Assembly: GCF_002803095.1 (NCBI RefSeq)
Contig: NZ_PGLR01000014.1
Location: 1-64,000 of the forward strand
DNA from: Pseudomonas sp. ZH-FAD
GTDB taxonomy: Bacteria > Pseudomonadota > Gammaproteobacteria > Pseudomonadales > Pseudomonadaceae
Reading direction: 5' to 3'
Length of the DNA: 64,000 bases
Each line of letters begins with the position of its first letter. The first letter of the stretch is position 1. Of this stretch, positions 54,998-64,000 are shown piece by piece. The notes under the pieces are model-generated. The model made no database searches and was not told the origin of the DNA. It worked only from the letters and a program-made list of their open reading frames with translations. Position numbers and translations under genes: made by a program.

Positions 54998-55839
54998 TGC
55001 GGCGCGTCCTTGTGCGTGGTGGCTGCTTGCAATTGTTGCAGAGTAAAGGGTGCCGGCCGATCCGGCCACTGCAGGGCGAGCTTTTCCAGCTCGCGGGCCA
55101 GCAGGCTGGCGACCAGCAGATCGCGCAGCCAGCGCTTGTGCGCGGGTATCACGTACCAGGGCGATTCGGCGCTGTGGCTGGCGTGCAGCAGCTCGGCCCA
55201 GCGCCGCTGGCGCTCGTCGAACTGGCGGTGCGATTGCAGATCGCTGGCCTTGAGTTTCCAGCGTTTGGATGGCTTTTCGATGCGTTCGACCAGGCGTTGG
55301 TACTGCTCGGCCTTGTCGATCTGCAGGTAGCACTTGAGTACCAGGGTGCCGCTTTGCGCCACTTGCCGTTCAAAGGCCAGCACCTCGGCCAGACGCGCCG
55401 GCAGCTCATCCTTGCCGCACAGACCGTCCAGCGGGTCACAGATCAGCGCCTCGTACTGGCTGCGGTTGAACACGCCGATCATCCCAGGCGCTGGCAAACG
55501 TTGGCGATAGCGTTGGAGAAAGTGCTGGCTGCGTTCCTGCGCCGTGGGCGCCTGGAAGCTGTGCACCGCAAGGCCCTGCGGGTTGCAGGCGCTCAGAACG
55601 CGGCGGATCACGCCGTCCTTGCCGCTGCAATCCGGGCCTTGCAGCACCAGCAGCAGGGCCTGGCGACGATTGGCCCACAGGCGCATCTGTTGTTCCTGTA
55701 GCCAGGGTTTGAGTTGCTCCAGGCGCGCCTTGCAGTCGGCCTTTTTCAGGCCGAAGTCGCGTGTCGGATCGCCCGCCAGCGGTGCCTCTGGCCGGCACAG
55801 GCAGGCGTCGAGCAGCGCATCGGCCAGGCGCGTGCTCAT
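54994..55839 (-). CDS. Polyphosphate kinase 2-family protein
   Basis: This 281-residue PPK2-type kinase has the P-loop GPDCSGKDGVIRRV near 68 and the lid region FNRSQYEALICDPLDG near 125, with the Arg-rich KLKASDLQSHRQFDE near 197. PPK2 enzymes transfer phosphate between polyphosphate and nucleotides (GDP/GTP or ADP/ATP). It shares the gap of one base with yejK upstream and overlaps glutaredoxin downstream, so the three are probably one transcript. Confidence 0.9.
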   Translation of the reverse strand: MSTRLADALLDACLCRPEAPLAGDPTRDFGLKKADCKARLEQLKPWLQEQQMRLWANRRQALLLVLQGPDCSGKDGVIRRVLSACNPQGLAVHSFQAPTAQERSQHFLQRYRQRLPAPGMIGVFNRSQYEALICDPLDGLCGKDELPARLAEVLAFERQVAQSGTLVLKCYLQIDKAEQYQRLVERIEKPSKRWKLKASDLQSHRQFDERQRRWAELLHASHSAESPWYVIPAHKRWLRDLLVASLLARELEKLALQWPDRPAPFTLQQLQAATTHKDAPQ

Positions 55840-55840
55840 C

Positions 55841-56848
55841 TCAATCCTGACGACGCTTGAGCTGATCCTTCAACTGGGTCGGCAACTGACGAATGATCAG
55901 CATGTCGCGCCCCTCGTCATACTCGATCTTCGAGCCCAGCAGATGAGCCTCGAAACTGATCGACAGACCCTCGGCACGACCGGTAAAGCGCTGGAACTGG
56001 CTCAGGGTACGTTTGTCCGCCGGAAATTCCGGGGCCATGCCGTAGTCCTTGTTGCGGATGTGCTCATAGAACGCCTTGGGGCGCTCCTCGTCGATCAGCC
56101 CGGACAGCTCCTCCAGGGTGATCGGCTCGCCCAGCTTGGCCTGGCCGCTGGCGTAGCCGACCAGGGTCTTGGTCTTCTCGCGGGCCTGCTCTTCGGGCAG
56201 GTCTTCGCTCTCTACGAAATCGCTGAAGGCCTTGAGCAGGGTGCGCGTCTCGCCCGGGCCGTCGATGCCTTCCTGGCAGCCGATGAAGTCGCGGAAGTAA
56301 TCCGAGACCTTCTTGCCGTTCTTGCCCTTGATGAAGGAGATGTACTGCTTGGACTGCTTGTTGTTCTGCCACTCGCTGATGTTGATGCGCGCGGCCAGAT
56401 GCAGCTGGCTCAGGTCCAGGTGCTTGGCCGGGGTCACGTCCAGCGCGTCGGTCACCGCTACGCCTTCGCTGTGGTGCAGCAGGGCGATGGCCAGGTAATC
56501 GGTCATGCCTTGCTGATAATGGGCCAAGAGCACGTGGCCGCCCGTGGACAGGTTGGATTCTTCCATCAGCTTCTGCAGATGTTCGACGGCCTGGCGGCTG
56601 AAGGCGGTGAAATCCTGCTCGCCATCGAGGTACGCCTTGAGCCAGCCGCTGAACGGATAGGCGCCAGATTCTTCGTGGAACAGGCCCCAGGCTTTGCCTT
56701 GTTTGGCGTTGTAGCTCTCGTTGAGGTCGGCCAGCAGGTTTTCCATGGCTGCGGATGCGGCCAGTTCGCTGTCGCGGGCGTGGAGTGCGGCGGGGCTGCC
56801 GTCGGGTTTCTTGTCGATCAGGTGGACGATGCAGTGGCGGATCGGCAT
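55841..56848 (-). CDS. yejK: Nucleoid-associated protein YejK/NdpA
   Basis: This 335-residue protein fits the NdpA/YejK family: [23 protein letters not shown] near 52, [12 protein letters not shown] near 115, [25 protein letters not shown] near 167. The family binds DNA and is associated with the nucleoid; biochemical role is modest. It heads a yejK-ppk2-grx run on the minus strand. Confidence 0.92.
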   Translation of the reverse strand: MPIRHCIVHLIDKKPDGSPAALHARDSELAASAAMENLLADLNESYNAKQGKAWGLFHEESGAYPFSGWLKAYLDGEQDFTAFSRQAVEHLQKLMEESNLSTGGHVLLAHYQQGMTDYLAIALLHHSEGVAVTDALDVTPAKHLDLSQLHLAARINISEWQNNKQSKQYISFIKGKNGKKVSDYFRDFIGCQEGIDGPGETRTLLKAFSDFVESEDLPEEQAREKTKTLVGYASGQAKLGEPITLEELSGLIDEERPKAFYEHIRNKDYGMAPEFPADKRTLSQFQRFTGRAEGLSISFEAHLLGSKIEYDEGRDMLIIRQLPTQLKDQLKRRQD

Positions 56849-57176
56849 GGGGCTTCGGTCTTTGGCGGGTTCGCGATGGAGTTGGCTGTGTTGCCGGTGT
56901 GCTCGCGTCGTTGGCGCAGCGGCATGGGCAAAGTCTACCTGACATCGTCACGTGATGCCGGGGGCGCTGCGGTTGGGTAAATCTTTGCTGGCTAATTGCT
57001 GGCATCTGCAGTGATAGATCTCTATTTTCTGCAAAAAATACGATTTTCGATTCGCGCGATTGCACAACTCGGGCTAGCGTCTTTCTCGTCCAAACGACGC
57101 AGTAAAGGGACGCACCGCGGTGGCGCCACAAGCGCTGCCGCTCTTCTCGATCTCCAAATATGGATTGGAGGATTAC
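56849..57176. other. Intergenic region before the aminopeptidase
   Basis: These 328 bases are the divergent promoter region of yejK and the M28 peptidase gene. The part from about 56990 to 57080 is AT-richer than its surroundings and is the likely promoter zone. I see no clear LasR/RhlR dyad, riboswitch or gene here. Confidence 0.5.
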
Positions 57177-58787
57177 ATGCGCAACAAGACCAATAATCGC
57201 CGTCTACTGGGCGCCGCCTTGCTGGTGGCTATATCCGGGCAGGCCACTGCGGCCAAGGGGCTCGATGTCACCGAACTGTTCGATCAGTTCTGGAGCCCGA
57301 CGCGGCTCGGGCCGGCGGAGTGCCGCTCCGCTGTGCTGAGTGCAACTCCGTTGTTGCTGCCGCGTTGCATGCAGGCAGCCAACAGCATGATCCATTTGCA
57401 GATGTTCAACGACATCGCTCTGGCCAATGGTGGCAACCGTGCCGCCGGCCTGTCCGGTTACCAGCGCTCGCTCGACTATGTGCAAGCAACCCTGGAAAGC
57501 GCCGGCTACAACGTCACCCGTCAGGCCTTCCCATTCAGCGCGTTCTACCCGCAGGGGCCCGGCGTGCTGCAGAGCCTGGCGCCGACCCCGGCGCAGTTCG
57601 AGTGGGAGGTGGACTTCACCTACCTGTCGCAGACCGATGCCGGCGACGTCAGTGCACCAGTGGCGGCGGTGGACATTGCCCTGGGCGAGGGCAACCAGTC
57701 CAGCAGCGGCTGCGAGGCCGAGGATTTCGCCGCTTTCCCGGCTGGCGCCATTGCCCTGCTGCAGCGTGGGACCTGCAACTTCCAGATCAAGGCCGAGAAC
57801 GCCGCCGCCGCTGGCGCCGTGGGTGTGGTGATCTTCAATCAGGGCGACAGCGAGGACCGCAAGGGCCTGCTCAACGCTACCCTGGGTGATGCCTATGCCG
57901 GCGGTATTCCGGTGCTGTTCACCACCTATGACGTGGGTGTGAGCCTGGCGCAGACGGCCGAGCAGCAGGTGCGCATGGTCACCGACGTGGTGCGCGAGCG
58001 GACCCAGACCTACAACCTGGTGGCCGAGAGCAAGCGCGGCAACGCGGGCAACGTGGTGATGCTCGGCGCGCACCTGGATTCGGTGTTCGAGGGCGCCGGC
58101 ATCAACGACAACGGTTCGGGCAGCGCCGCGCTGCTGGAGCTGGCCGTGCAGATGGCCAAGGCCAAGCCGAAGAACAAGCTGCGTTTCGCCTGGTGGGGGG
58201 CCGAGGAGTCGGGGCTGGTGGGCTCGACCTACTACGTCAACCAACTGCCTGACGAGGAAAAGGCGAAGATCAAGGCGTATCTGAATTTCGACATGATCGC
58301 CTCGCCGAACTTCGCCTACTTCATCTACGACGGCGACGGTTCGGACTTCGGCCTGCAGGGCCCGCCCGGCTCGGCCGCGATCGAGCGCCTGTTCGGCGAG
58401 TATTACCGCCTGCGCGGTCTGCCGTTCGAAGGCGACGAGATCAGCTTCCGTTCCGACTACGCGCAGTTCTTCCTCGATGGCATCGCCTTCGGCGGCTTGT
58501 TCACCGGGGCAGAGGTGGTCAAGTCCGACGAGCAGGCCAGCCGTTATGGTGGCACGGCGGGCGAAGCTTTCGATCCCTGCTATCACGAAGCCTGCGATGA
58601 TCTGAACAACGTCGATCTGCGCGCGCTGGAGGTCAATGGTGATGCCATGGCCTTCGTCACCAGTTGGTTGGCGCTGTCGACCAAGATCGTCGATGACGAG
58701 ATCGCTGCGTCCAGGGATTCGCGCACGATGATGCGCAGTGCCCAGGCCTACGACATCACCCACTGGGGCAAGCACTGGGTCAAATAA
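57177..58787 (+). CDS. Secreted M28-family aminopeptidase (PaAP-like)
   Basis: This 536-residue protein has a signal peptide (cleavage near 26), a PA domain with GTCNFQIKAENAAAAGAVGVVIFNQ near 200-225, and an M28 catalytic domain. Zinc ligands and catalytic acids are visible: HLDSV near 298, INDNGSGSA near 308, AEESGL near 342, NFDMI near 370 and the final His in CYHEACD near 490. It matches the layout of P. aeruginosa PaAP (leucine aminopeptidase, about 536 residues). ATG 57177 has GGATTGGAG upstream; the longer ORF start is unlikely. Confidence 0.92.
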   Translation: MRNKTNNRRLLGAALLVAISGQATAAKGLDVTELFDQFWSPTRLGPAECRSAVLSATPLLLPRCMQAANSMIHLQMFNDIALANGGNRAAGLSGYQRSLDYVQATLESAGYNVTRQAFPFSAFYPQGPGVLQSLAPTPAQFEWEVDFTYLSQTDAGDVSAPVAAVDIALGEGNQSSSGCEAEDFAAFPAGAIALLQRGTCNFQIKAENAAAAGAVGVVIFNQGDSEDRKGLLNATLGDAYAGGIPVLFTTYDVGVSLAQTAEQQVRMVTDVVRERTQTYNLVAESKRGNAGNVVMLGAHLDSVFEGAGINDNGSGSAALLELAVQMAKAKPKNKLRFAWWGAEESGLVGSTYYVNQLPDEEKAKIKAYLNFDMIASPNFAYFIYDGDGSDFGLQGPPGSAAIERLFGEYYRLRGLPFEGDEISFRSDYAQFFLDGIAFGGLFTGAEVVKSDEQASRYGGTAGEAFDPCYHEACDDLNNVDLRALEVNGDAMAFVTSWLALSTKIVDDEIAASRDSRTMMRSAQAYDITHWGKHWVK

Positions 58788-58815
58788 CCTCGTTTGCTGT
58801 GCGCACCCTGCGAAA

Positions 58816-58846
58816 GAAAAGCCCGCGAGTGTATCGCGGGCTTTTC
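58816..58846. terminator. Bidirectional terminator
   Basis: GAAAAGCCCGCGA and TCGCGGGCTTTTC are perfect 13-bp arms around a GTGTA loop, between the convergent aminopeptidase and TAXI genes. Confidence 0.88.
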
Positions 58847-58863
58847 GTGAGCGCCTGCCCTGG

Positions 58864-60234
58864 CTAGCTGCGGTCCTGGCTTGGCACTACCGAGGATGCC
58901 TGTTCCGGGCCATCGCCGCGGCGCCGCTGCAACACGCGCAGTCGCTCGATCACGTAGCGCACATGCATGTGCAACTCGTACAACTCGTTGGAGTACGACA
59001 GCGGCACATCGACGGCCGCCAGCTCGTCTTCCATCTGCTCCAGGCGTTCGATCTCGCTGTCCAGTTCGTCGGGCAAGGAACCTGCGTGCAGCTTGCGGTC
59101 GATCTCGCGCAGGTACTTGTACCAGCGGTAGATGCGCGCGCGAATGCGCCACTGGTAAATCGGGCCGACAGCCTTGAACAGCGGAATCATCACCACGATC
59201 AAGGGGATCAGCAGGATGATGTAGCGGTCGGCCAGCGAAGCGATGCGAAACGGCAGATAGCGCTGCAGGATCGGCAGGCCCTTGTCGTAGTAATGCCCGG
59301 CATCCTTGTGCAGCTCGAAGGTGCGCGGCTCGGCGCTGGGGAAGGTGCCGGCAGCGTCGAGCAGGGTACCGCTTCGCATCACTTCACGGCTGGCCTCGAG
59401 AAACAGCGGCACCAGGCCAGGGTTGAAGTCGTCGTTGACCACCAGGGTGGCGACCGGAGACAGGGTGACGATGTCGCGGTCCGGTGCATTGTTGGCCAGA
59501 TCGAGCAGGCCTTCACCGACCTTCACCTGATTGAAGAACGGCAGGCGCGCCTCGTAGGCGGCGGCGCGCCGAAAGTGAGCCAGGGTGATGTCCGGATTGG
59601 CCGCCAGTTGCTGCACCAGTGAGTTTTCTGCCGGGCCGACGAAGAACGCTGCATCCAGTTCGCCGGCCATCAACGCGCGGGCAGCTTTGCCACCCCCGAT
59701 ACTCTGCCAGCTTTCGGGATATTGTTCCGGCTCGATGGCATTGGCGCCGAGAATGGCGTCACTGGCGGCGCGGGTGCCGCTGCCTTCGCCACCCAGACCG
59801 AGGCGCAGTGGCAGCAGGTCGGCAATGCGATCCAGCTCCACGTCACGTCGAAAGAACAGCCACAGGGGCTCCTGATAGATCGCCCCCAGGCTTTCCAGCT
59901 GACGCTGCTCCTCGGCTGTCAGCTGGCGCTCCAGGCCACTCTGTACCAGGGCGATCTCCACTTGCGGATCGTTGGCCAGCAGGCGTTGCAGGTTGTCGCG
60001 CGAGCCCGAGGTCGGTACCAGATTCAGCTCGAAACCTTCCTTGGCCAGCTCTTCCTTCAGGCGTTCGGCGAACTGCTGGTAGGCGCCCCCTTGGGTGCCG
60101 GTGGCCATGCTGGCGCTCATCGGTGGTGGCGGCGCGACGAACTGGAACAGTGCCCAGACCAGACCAGCCACCACCGGGACTATCCACAGGTTGGCCAGAA
60201 TCATGATTTTCAGGTCATTGAGTACGCGGCGCAT
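58864..60234 (-). CDS. TAXI-family solute-binding protein
   Basis: This 456-residue protein has an N-terminal membrane anchor, the TAXI fold (SMATGTQGGAYQQFAERL near 43, VQSGLER near 98), and then a second transmembrane segment near 345 and a ~90-residue C-terminal cytoplasmic or periplasmic extension with an acidic coiled coil. TAXI proteins normally feed a TRAP transporter fused permease, but no DctQM-type gene is nearby. The membrane-spanning C-terminal part suggests it is a membrane-bound variant with another role. Confidence 0.83.
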   Translation of the reverse strand: MRRVLNDLKIMILANLWIVPVVAGLVWALFQFVAPPPPMSASMATGTQGGAYQQFAERLKEELAKEGFELNLVPTSGSRDNLQRLLANDPQVEIALVQSGLERQLTAEEQRQLESLGAIYQEPLWLFFRRDVELDRIADLLPLRLGLGGEGSGTRAASDAILGANAIEPEQYPESWQSIGGGKAARALMAGELDAAFFVGPAENSLVQQLAANPDITLAHFRRAAAYEARLPFFNQVKVGEGLLDLANNAPDRDIVTLSPVATLVVNDDFNPGLVPLFLEASREVMRSGTLLDAAGTFPSAEPRTFELHKDAGHYYDKGLPILQRYLPFRIASLADRYIILLIPLIVVMIPLFKAVGPIYQWRIRARIYRWYKYLREIDRKLHAGSLPDELDSEIERLEQMEDELAAVDVPLSYSNELYELHMHVRYVIERLRVLQRRRGDGPEQASSVVPSQDRS

Positions 60235-60295
60235 GAGGCTTCCTTTCAGCGAGTTCAGGGTAAGGATAGAACCCCATGCGCCTCACGGTCACCTT

Positions 60296-60345
60296 GTAGG
60301 GTGGATGGCAAGCTCTCATCCACCATCAGGTTCGCGGTGGATCGA
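60296..60345. repeat. GTAGGGTGGATG palindromic repeat
   Basis: GTAGGGTGGATG at 60296 pairs with CATCCACC near 60326-60333 to form a hairpin, followed by GGTGGATCGATTACGCC. It shares the GTAGGGTG start with the 7854 and 11556 repeats and lies immediately past the yjeH stop. Confidence 0.65.
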
Positions 60346-61599
60346 TTACGCCAGCGCCTTGTGCCTTGCACGCAGATGACTGAACAACAGCAGGGCGGTG
60401 AGCAGCCCCAAGGCATACAGCGCATCACTGCCGAGCATCGCCAGTACCGCGGCACAGAGCAGCCCACTGAGCCCGGCCAGCAGGCGCCAGATGCCACTGA
60501 GCAGCACCCAGCCGGCGGCCATGCTCAGCAGGTAGATCAACACGAAGTTGCCGTTGGCGTAGCGGATCAAATCGTCCACCGACAGGTTCAAGGTGGCCGA
60601 GAGCATGGCGCACAGCGCGCAGCTGATCACCACCAGCAGCAAGGCTCTGCCGGGTACGCCCCGGCGGTTGCGCACGGCCAGCCTGGCCGGCAGACGGCCC
60701 TCATCGGCCAGGCTCCAGATCAGCCGGGCGAAGCCCTGGATATACACGTTCATCGAGGCGAAGCAGGCCAGGTAACCGAGCACCGCTACCAGGACACGGG
60801 CGCGCTCGCCCAGCAGTTGCTCGAACAGACGCGGCAGGGCGGTGGTGTCGCTGTGCACGTCGCCGTAAGTGGCAAAGCTTAGTACCGACACCGAGCAGGC
60901 CCAGTACACCAGGCCGGCCAGCAGCACGCCGAGCAGCAGCGCCAATGGGAAGTCGCGCTCGGGGTGTTTGAACTCCTCGCCCAGATGGGTGAAGGCCTCG
61001 ATGCCGACGAAGCACCAGAACATCACCCCCAGCGCCGTCGGCAACAGGTGCCACTGGCCGTCCATTGCCGGCAGCAGCGGTTGGCTGGCGCGCGGCAGAT
61101 CACCGACCCACCAGATCAGCGCCACGCTGGCGGCGATGGCTACGGCGATCAGCCCCTGCAGCATGCCCGATGCTTTCGGTGGATGCTGGCCGAGCAGTAG
61201 GATGGCGCCCAGCGTGGCCAGTTCGATGACCAGCAGGTCGCTGCGATCGAGATCGAACAGCGCTAGCCAGAAACCGCTGGCGATATGTAGCGCAGCGGGC
61301 AGACCGACCGGCAGTACGGCAAGGAACAGCAGGGCGCTGACCCCCTCCATGCGCAGGCCGAAGGCGCGGCCGATCAGGTGCGGCGCGCCGCCAGCGTGAG
61401 GGAAGCGCTTGCCCAACTGAGCGAAGGTGAACGCCACCGGCAGCACCAGGGCAATCAGGATCATCCATGCCCACAGTGACGCCTCGCCGGCTGCCGTGGC
61501 TGCCAGCGCCGGCACCACGAAGATGCCGGTGCCGAGCAGCGAGGTGCTGAGCAGGGCGATGCCCTGCAGCAGGCCCAATTCCTTGTTCAATCGACTCAT
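60346..61599 (-). CDS. APC-family exporter/permease (YjeH-like)
   Basis: This 417-residue integral membrane protein has about 12 helices and the APC start LNKELGLLQGIALLSTSLLGTGIFVVPALAATAAGE. This is close to YjeH, a methionine and branched-chain amino-acid exporter. It lies divergent from an Lrp-type regulator, the common arrangement for such exporters, which suggests control by amino-acid level. Confidence 0.88.
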   Translation of the reverse strand: MSRLNKELGLLQGIALLSTSLLGTGIFVVPALAATAAGEASLWAWMILIALVLPVAFTFAQLGKRFPHAGGAPHLIGRAFGLRMEGVSALLFLAVLPVGLPAALHIASGFWLALFDLDRSDLLVIELATLGAILLLGQHPPKASGMLQGLIAVAIAASVALIWWVGDLPRASQPLLPAMDGQWHLLPTALGVMFWCFVGIEAFTHLGEEFKHPERDFPLALLLGVLLAGLVYWACSVSVLSFATYGDVHSDTTALPRLFEQLLGERARVLVAVLGYLACFASMNVYIQGFARLIWSLADEGRLPARLAVRNRRGVPGRALLLVVISCALCAMLSATLNLSVDDLIRYANGNFVLIYLLSMAAGWVLLSGIWRLLAGLSGLLCAAVLAMLGSDALYALGLLTALLLFSHLRARHKALA

Positions 61600-61721
61600 G
61601 GGGTATGCTCATCATTTTCCAGATACCGCCATGGTAGGGCGCCGGCCAGTTGCAGGCTGTCGCCTTTTGCCGACGAAATGGCGGTTTTCACCGTCAATCC
61701 GATTGCCGCCCGAGAAGCCCC

Positions 61722-62141
61722 GTGGACAAGTTCGATCGTCAGATCCTCGCTCTGCTGCGTAGCGATGCGCGCACCTCCGTCAGCCAGATCGCCCGTGAGG
61801 TCAACCTGTCACGTTCGGCGGTCAGCGAGCGAATTCGCTACCTGGAGAACAGCGGGGTGATTCGCGGTTATCACGCGCAGGTGGCCGAGCCGGGCGAGGC
61901 GGGCGTGAAGGCCTTTCTCGAACTCTTCTATCAGGGCGGACGCTGCGAGGACTACGTCGAGCGCATGCGCGCCCTGCCCGAGGTGCGTCACTGCAGCGGC
62001 ATCAGTGGGGAAACCGACATGCTGGTGTTCATCGAAGCCCCGAGCATGACGCGCCTGAGCGAGGTGCGCGGTGCCATCGAGGCGTTCCCCGGGATGCAGA
62101 AGGTCAAGACCCATGTGGTGGTCAAGGACTGGGCGATGTAG
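61722..62141 (+). CDS. Lrp/AsnC-family transcriptional regulator
   Basis: This 139-residue protein has an Lrp-type HTH (FDRQILALLRSDARTSVSQIAREVNLSRSAVSERIRYLENSGVIRGY) and an AsnC/RAM domain. I use GTG 61722, which begins the conserved DKFDRQIL segment; the longer ORF upstream reads through non-conserved sequence. It is divergent from the yjeH-like gene and converges on the APC permease, whose stop lies six bases past its own. Confidence 0.88.
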   Translation: MDKFDRQILALLRSDARTSVSQIAREVNLSRSAVSERIRYLENSGVIRGYHAQVAEPGEAGVKAFLELFYQGGRCEDYVERMRALPEVRHCSGISGETDMLVFIEAPSMTRLSEVRGAIEAFPGMQKVKTHVVVKDWAM

Positions 62142-62147
62142 CGCTGC

Positions 62148-63497
62148 TCACTCGGCGTGTTCGCCCTGCTCGACGGCTTGCGGGCGCTGCAGGGCCAGCA
62201 ACGGCAGGCCGGCACCGAGTACCAGCAGACCCAGCAACGCGCCGCTGCCGGCATACAGCGCGCTGGAATACAGCAGACCCAGGCAGGTTGCGGCGAACAG
62301 GATCGGTGTCAGCGGATACAGCGGCACGCTGAATGGCCGCCGTACCCAAGGTCGCCTTTGGCGCAGGCGAATCAGCGCCAGCGCGACGAGGAACATGAAC
62401 AGCCAGAACACCGGTGCGGTGTAGGCCACCATGGTTTGTACGCCGTTCGCACTCAGGGCGCCGAACAGGATCAGCGGCAGGGTAAGTGCGCACTGCAGCA
62501 GCAAGGCGCGCACCGGGGTGGCGCCGCGTTCGTTCCAGCGACCGATGAATGCCAGTTGCGGCACATCGCGGCCCAGCGCGTAGTAGACCCGCGCACCGGT
62601 GAACAGCGTGGCGTTCAGGGTGCTTAGTGCGGTCAGGCAGACGAACACTGCCAGCAGCGCCTCGGCCCATGGCCCGGCGACGATGTTCATCAGGTCCGCC
62701 GCCACGGCATCGCTCTGGCGCAGGCCGTCGAGGCCGAAGATATTGAGAAAGACCAGGTTTGCCAGCAGGTAGATGGCCGTCACCAGAGCCGTACCGATCA
62801 GCAGCACGCGACTCATGTTGCGCGCCGGGTTGCGCAACTCACCGGACAGGTAGGCCGCCTCGTTCCAGCCGCCATAGGTGAGCAGCACGAACACCATACC
62901 CATGCCCAGCATTGCCGCCAGGTTGCCGCCGGCAGGTTCGGCGCTGACGGGGTGCGACTGCGGTTCGGCCAGCACCAGGCCGGCCAGCACCACCAGCAGC
63001 AGGGCCAGCACCGTCACGCTGGTGAAGAACAGCTGGGCGCGTCGCGATTCACGCGTGCCCAGCACATTGAGCAGGGTCAGCGCCACTACCACCAGGGCGG
63101 CATGCCAGGCGCTGCCATAGTCTCCGAGTGGTAGCAGGCGCTGGGCGTAGTCACCATAGATGAACGCGACCACCGCAATGGCGCCGGTCTGGATCACCAT
63201 ACCGCGCGCCCAGGCGAACAGCAGGCCGACCTGCGGACCCCAGGCCAGGCTCAGATAATGGTATTCGCCGCCCTGGTCCGGATGTGCCGCACCCAGCTCG
63301 CCGTAACACAGCGCGCCTATCAGCATCACCAGACCGCCGACCAGCCACAGGGCCAGATACAGCTCGGCGCTGCTGACATGCTGCGCCACCAGCGGCGGCA
63401 GGCCGAAAATGCCGACGCCGATCACCACGCCGACCAGCATGGCAACGGCATCGATCACCGACAGCCCGGCGCGCTGCGAGGACACTAGCGATGTCAT
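62148..63497 (-). CDS. APC-family amino-acid permease
   Basis: This 449-residue integral membrane protein has about 12 helices with the APC opening LSVIDAVAMLVGVVIGVGIFGLPP and the consensus YGGWNEAAYLSGELRNPARN near 210. The substrate is not evident; the pattern resembles serine/threonine or LAT-like exchangers. It starts three bases after the stop of the upstream methyltransferase gene, so they are co-transcribed. Confidence 0.87.
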   Translation of the reverse strand: MTSLVSSQRAGLSVIDAVAMLVGVVIGVGIFGLPPLVAQHVSSAELYLALWLVGGLVMLIGALCYGELGAAHPDQGGEYHYLSLAWGPQVGLLFAWARGMVIQTGAIAVVAFIYGDYAQRLLPLGDYGSAWHAALVVVALTLLNVLGTRESRRAQLFFTSVTVLALLLVVLAGLVLAEPQSHPVSAEPAGGNLAAMLGMGMVFVLLTYGGWNEAAYLSGELRNPARNMSRVLLIGTALVTAIYLLANLVFLNIFGLDGLRQSDAVAADLMNIVAGPWAEALLAVFVCLTALSTLNATLFTGARVYYALGRDVPQLAFIGRWNERGATPVRALLLQCALTLPLILFGALSANGVQTMVAYTAPVFWLFMFLVALALIRLRQRRPWVRRPFSVPLYPLTPILFAATCLGLLYSSALYAGSGALLGLLVLGAGLPLLALQRPQAVEQGEHAE

Positions 63498-63500
63498 GGC

Positions 63501-64000
63501 TTAGCTCCTGCGCGCGACCCAACCCTGCTGTGCACCATCGGCCGGCACCGCCTCGATACGGTCACCGTTGAGCTGGCCGACATACAGCCTGTCATCGAAG
63601 GTGAAGCGCAGCTCGTTGCCTTTCAACTGGCCGCTGAGCACGTCGGGCTGGCCGTCGACCTTGCCAACCACCTTCTGGAAGCGCTGATCGAGTTCGACCT
63701 GATGATTCCGGCCATCGAGCTCGAGAGTCCACTGACCCGCGACCTTGGCTGGCACGATCCACAGGAACACCGAGCTGCCATTGATCACGTCGCTCTGATC
63801 AGGCTCCCAGTCGCCGAGGTTGAAGGCGTGCGACACCACCCGAGTCCCTGGTTTGAGGGTGTCGAGAATCACCGGGCGCAGGCGCATGTTGACCGTGGAG
63901 AGCAGGTACATGGTCAGCACGTCGGCCTCGGAAATATCCTTCTGGAACAGGTCACCCTGCTCGAACGTGACCTTGTCCGCCACGCCCTCGCGTTCGGCGT
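63501..64000 (-). CDS. SAM-dependent methyltransferase, partial
   Basis: The 166 C-terminal residues visible include KVTFEQGDLFQKDISEADVLTMYLLSTVNMRLRPVILDTLKPGTRVVSHAFNLGDW, a class I methyltransferase C-terminal half (motifs after the SAM loop), then an extra ~90-residue beta-rich domain (QWTLELDGRNHQVELDQRF). The reading frame stays open to the window edge, so the N-terminus with the SAM-binding glycine loop is outside. Substrate unknown. Confidence 0.82.
   Translation of the reverse strand, partial: AEREGVADKVTFEQGDLFQKDISEADVLTMYLLSTVNMRLRPVILDTLKPGTRVVSHAFNLGDWEPDQSDVINGSSVFLWIVPAKVAGQWTLELDGRNHQVELDQRFQKVVGKVDGQPDVLSGQLKGNELRFTFDDRLYVGQLNGDRIEAVPADGAQQGWVARRS

Overview
The window is a chromosomal segment of a Pseudomonas. 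The call rests on a 23S-5S rRNA gene end of pseudomonad type, high GC content, Pseudomonas REP repeats, and gene neighbourhoods that match the P. aeruginosa group: fhp-ppyR-nnrS with divergent fhpR, the cryptic holD next to rimI, rhlB / acyl-CoA synthetase / carboxylesterase / aap transporter / pcs, and mksFEB. The exact species is not determinable here; a member of the mendocina/oleovorans/alcaligenes lineages is a guess. No prophage, complete insertion sequence, CRISPR array or tRNA was seen. Most genes are core or soft-core, with a few accessory catabolic or stress modules.

Layout. 1-480: end of a rRNA operon with terminator. 637-4196: a split letA plus letB (MCE lipid transport). 4312-9158 (minus): MksB, MksE and MksF condensin. 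9380-12877: an unknown protein, a 140-bp MITE-like element, then nspC and carboxynorspermidine dehydrogenase (polyamine synthesis). 12940-17015: a LysR regulator facing an AtuA-type / CitMHS catabolic operon. 17012-18310: DNA polymerase III psi-like protein and RimI. 18410-22766: nitric-oxide module (NnrS, PpyR, flavohaemoglobin, FhpR). 22832-28562: methyltransferase, FKBP, truncated haemoglobin, PolB, TerC, lipoprotein.

28595-32703 is a small-protein and redox block. A minus-strand train (CPIC thioredoxin-like protein, DUF2024, Rof, an unknown 84-residue protein, D-arginine dehydrogenase) faces a MarR regulator with a Cys-rich tail and a MOSC protein. Two matching 15-bp inverted repeats lie in the shared promoter region. 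32822-34145: two AraC regulators meeting tail to tail. 34361-39320: five co-directional genes (secreted beta-propeller, Tat/lipoprotein perhydrolase-like enzyme, isochorismatase-type hydrolase, secreted protein, catalase), preceded by a large imperfect palindrome. This is the best candidate for an undescribed functional unit.

39380-45970 (minus): RhlB helicase, renal-dipeptidase homologue, cNMP-binding diguanylate cyclase, acyl-CoA synthetase, carboxylesterase. 46448-50783: the aapJQMP amino-acid ABC transporter behind a strong sigma-54 promoter match. 50988-56848: GlxA-type regulator, SnoaL-like protein, phosphatidylcholine synthase, GIY-YIG, GST, glutaredoxin, PPK2, YejK. 57177-64000: secreted M28 aminopeptidase, orphan TAXI protein, YjeH and APC permeases, Lrp regulator, and a methyltransferase running off the end. 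Several families of short palindromic repeats (REP-like, GTAGGGTG-type, GTAGCCCGG-type) lie between genes throughout.
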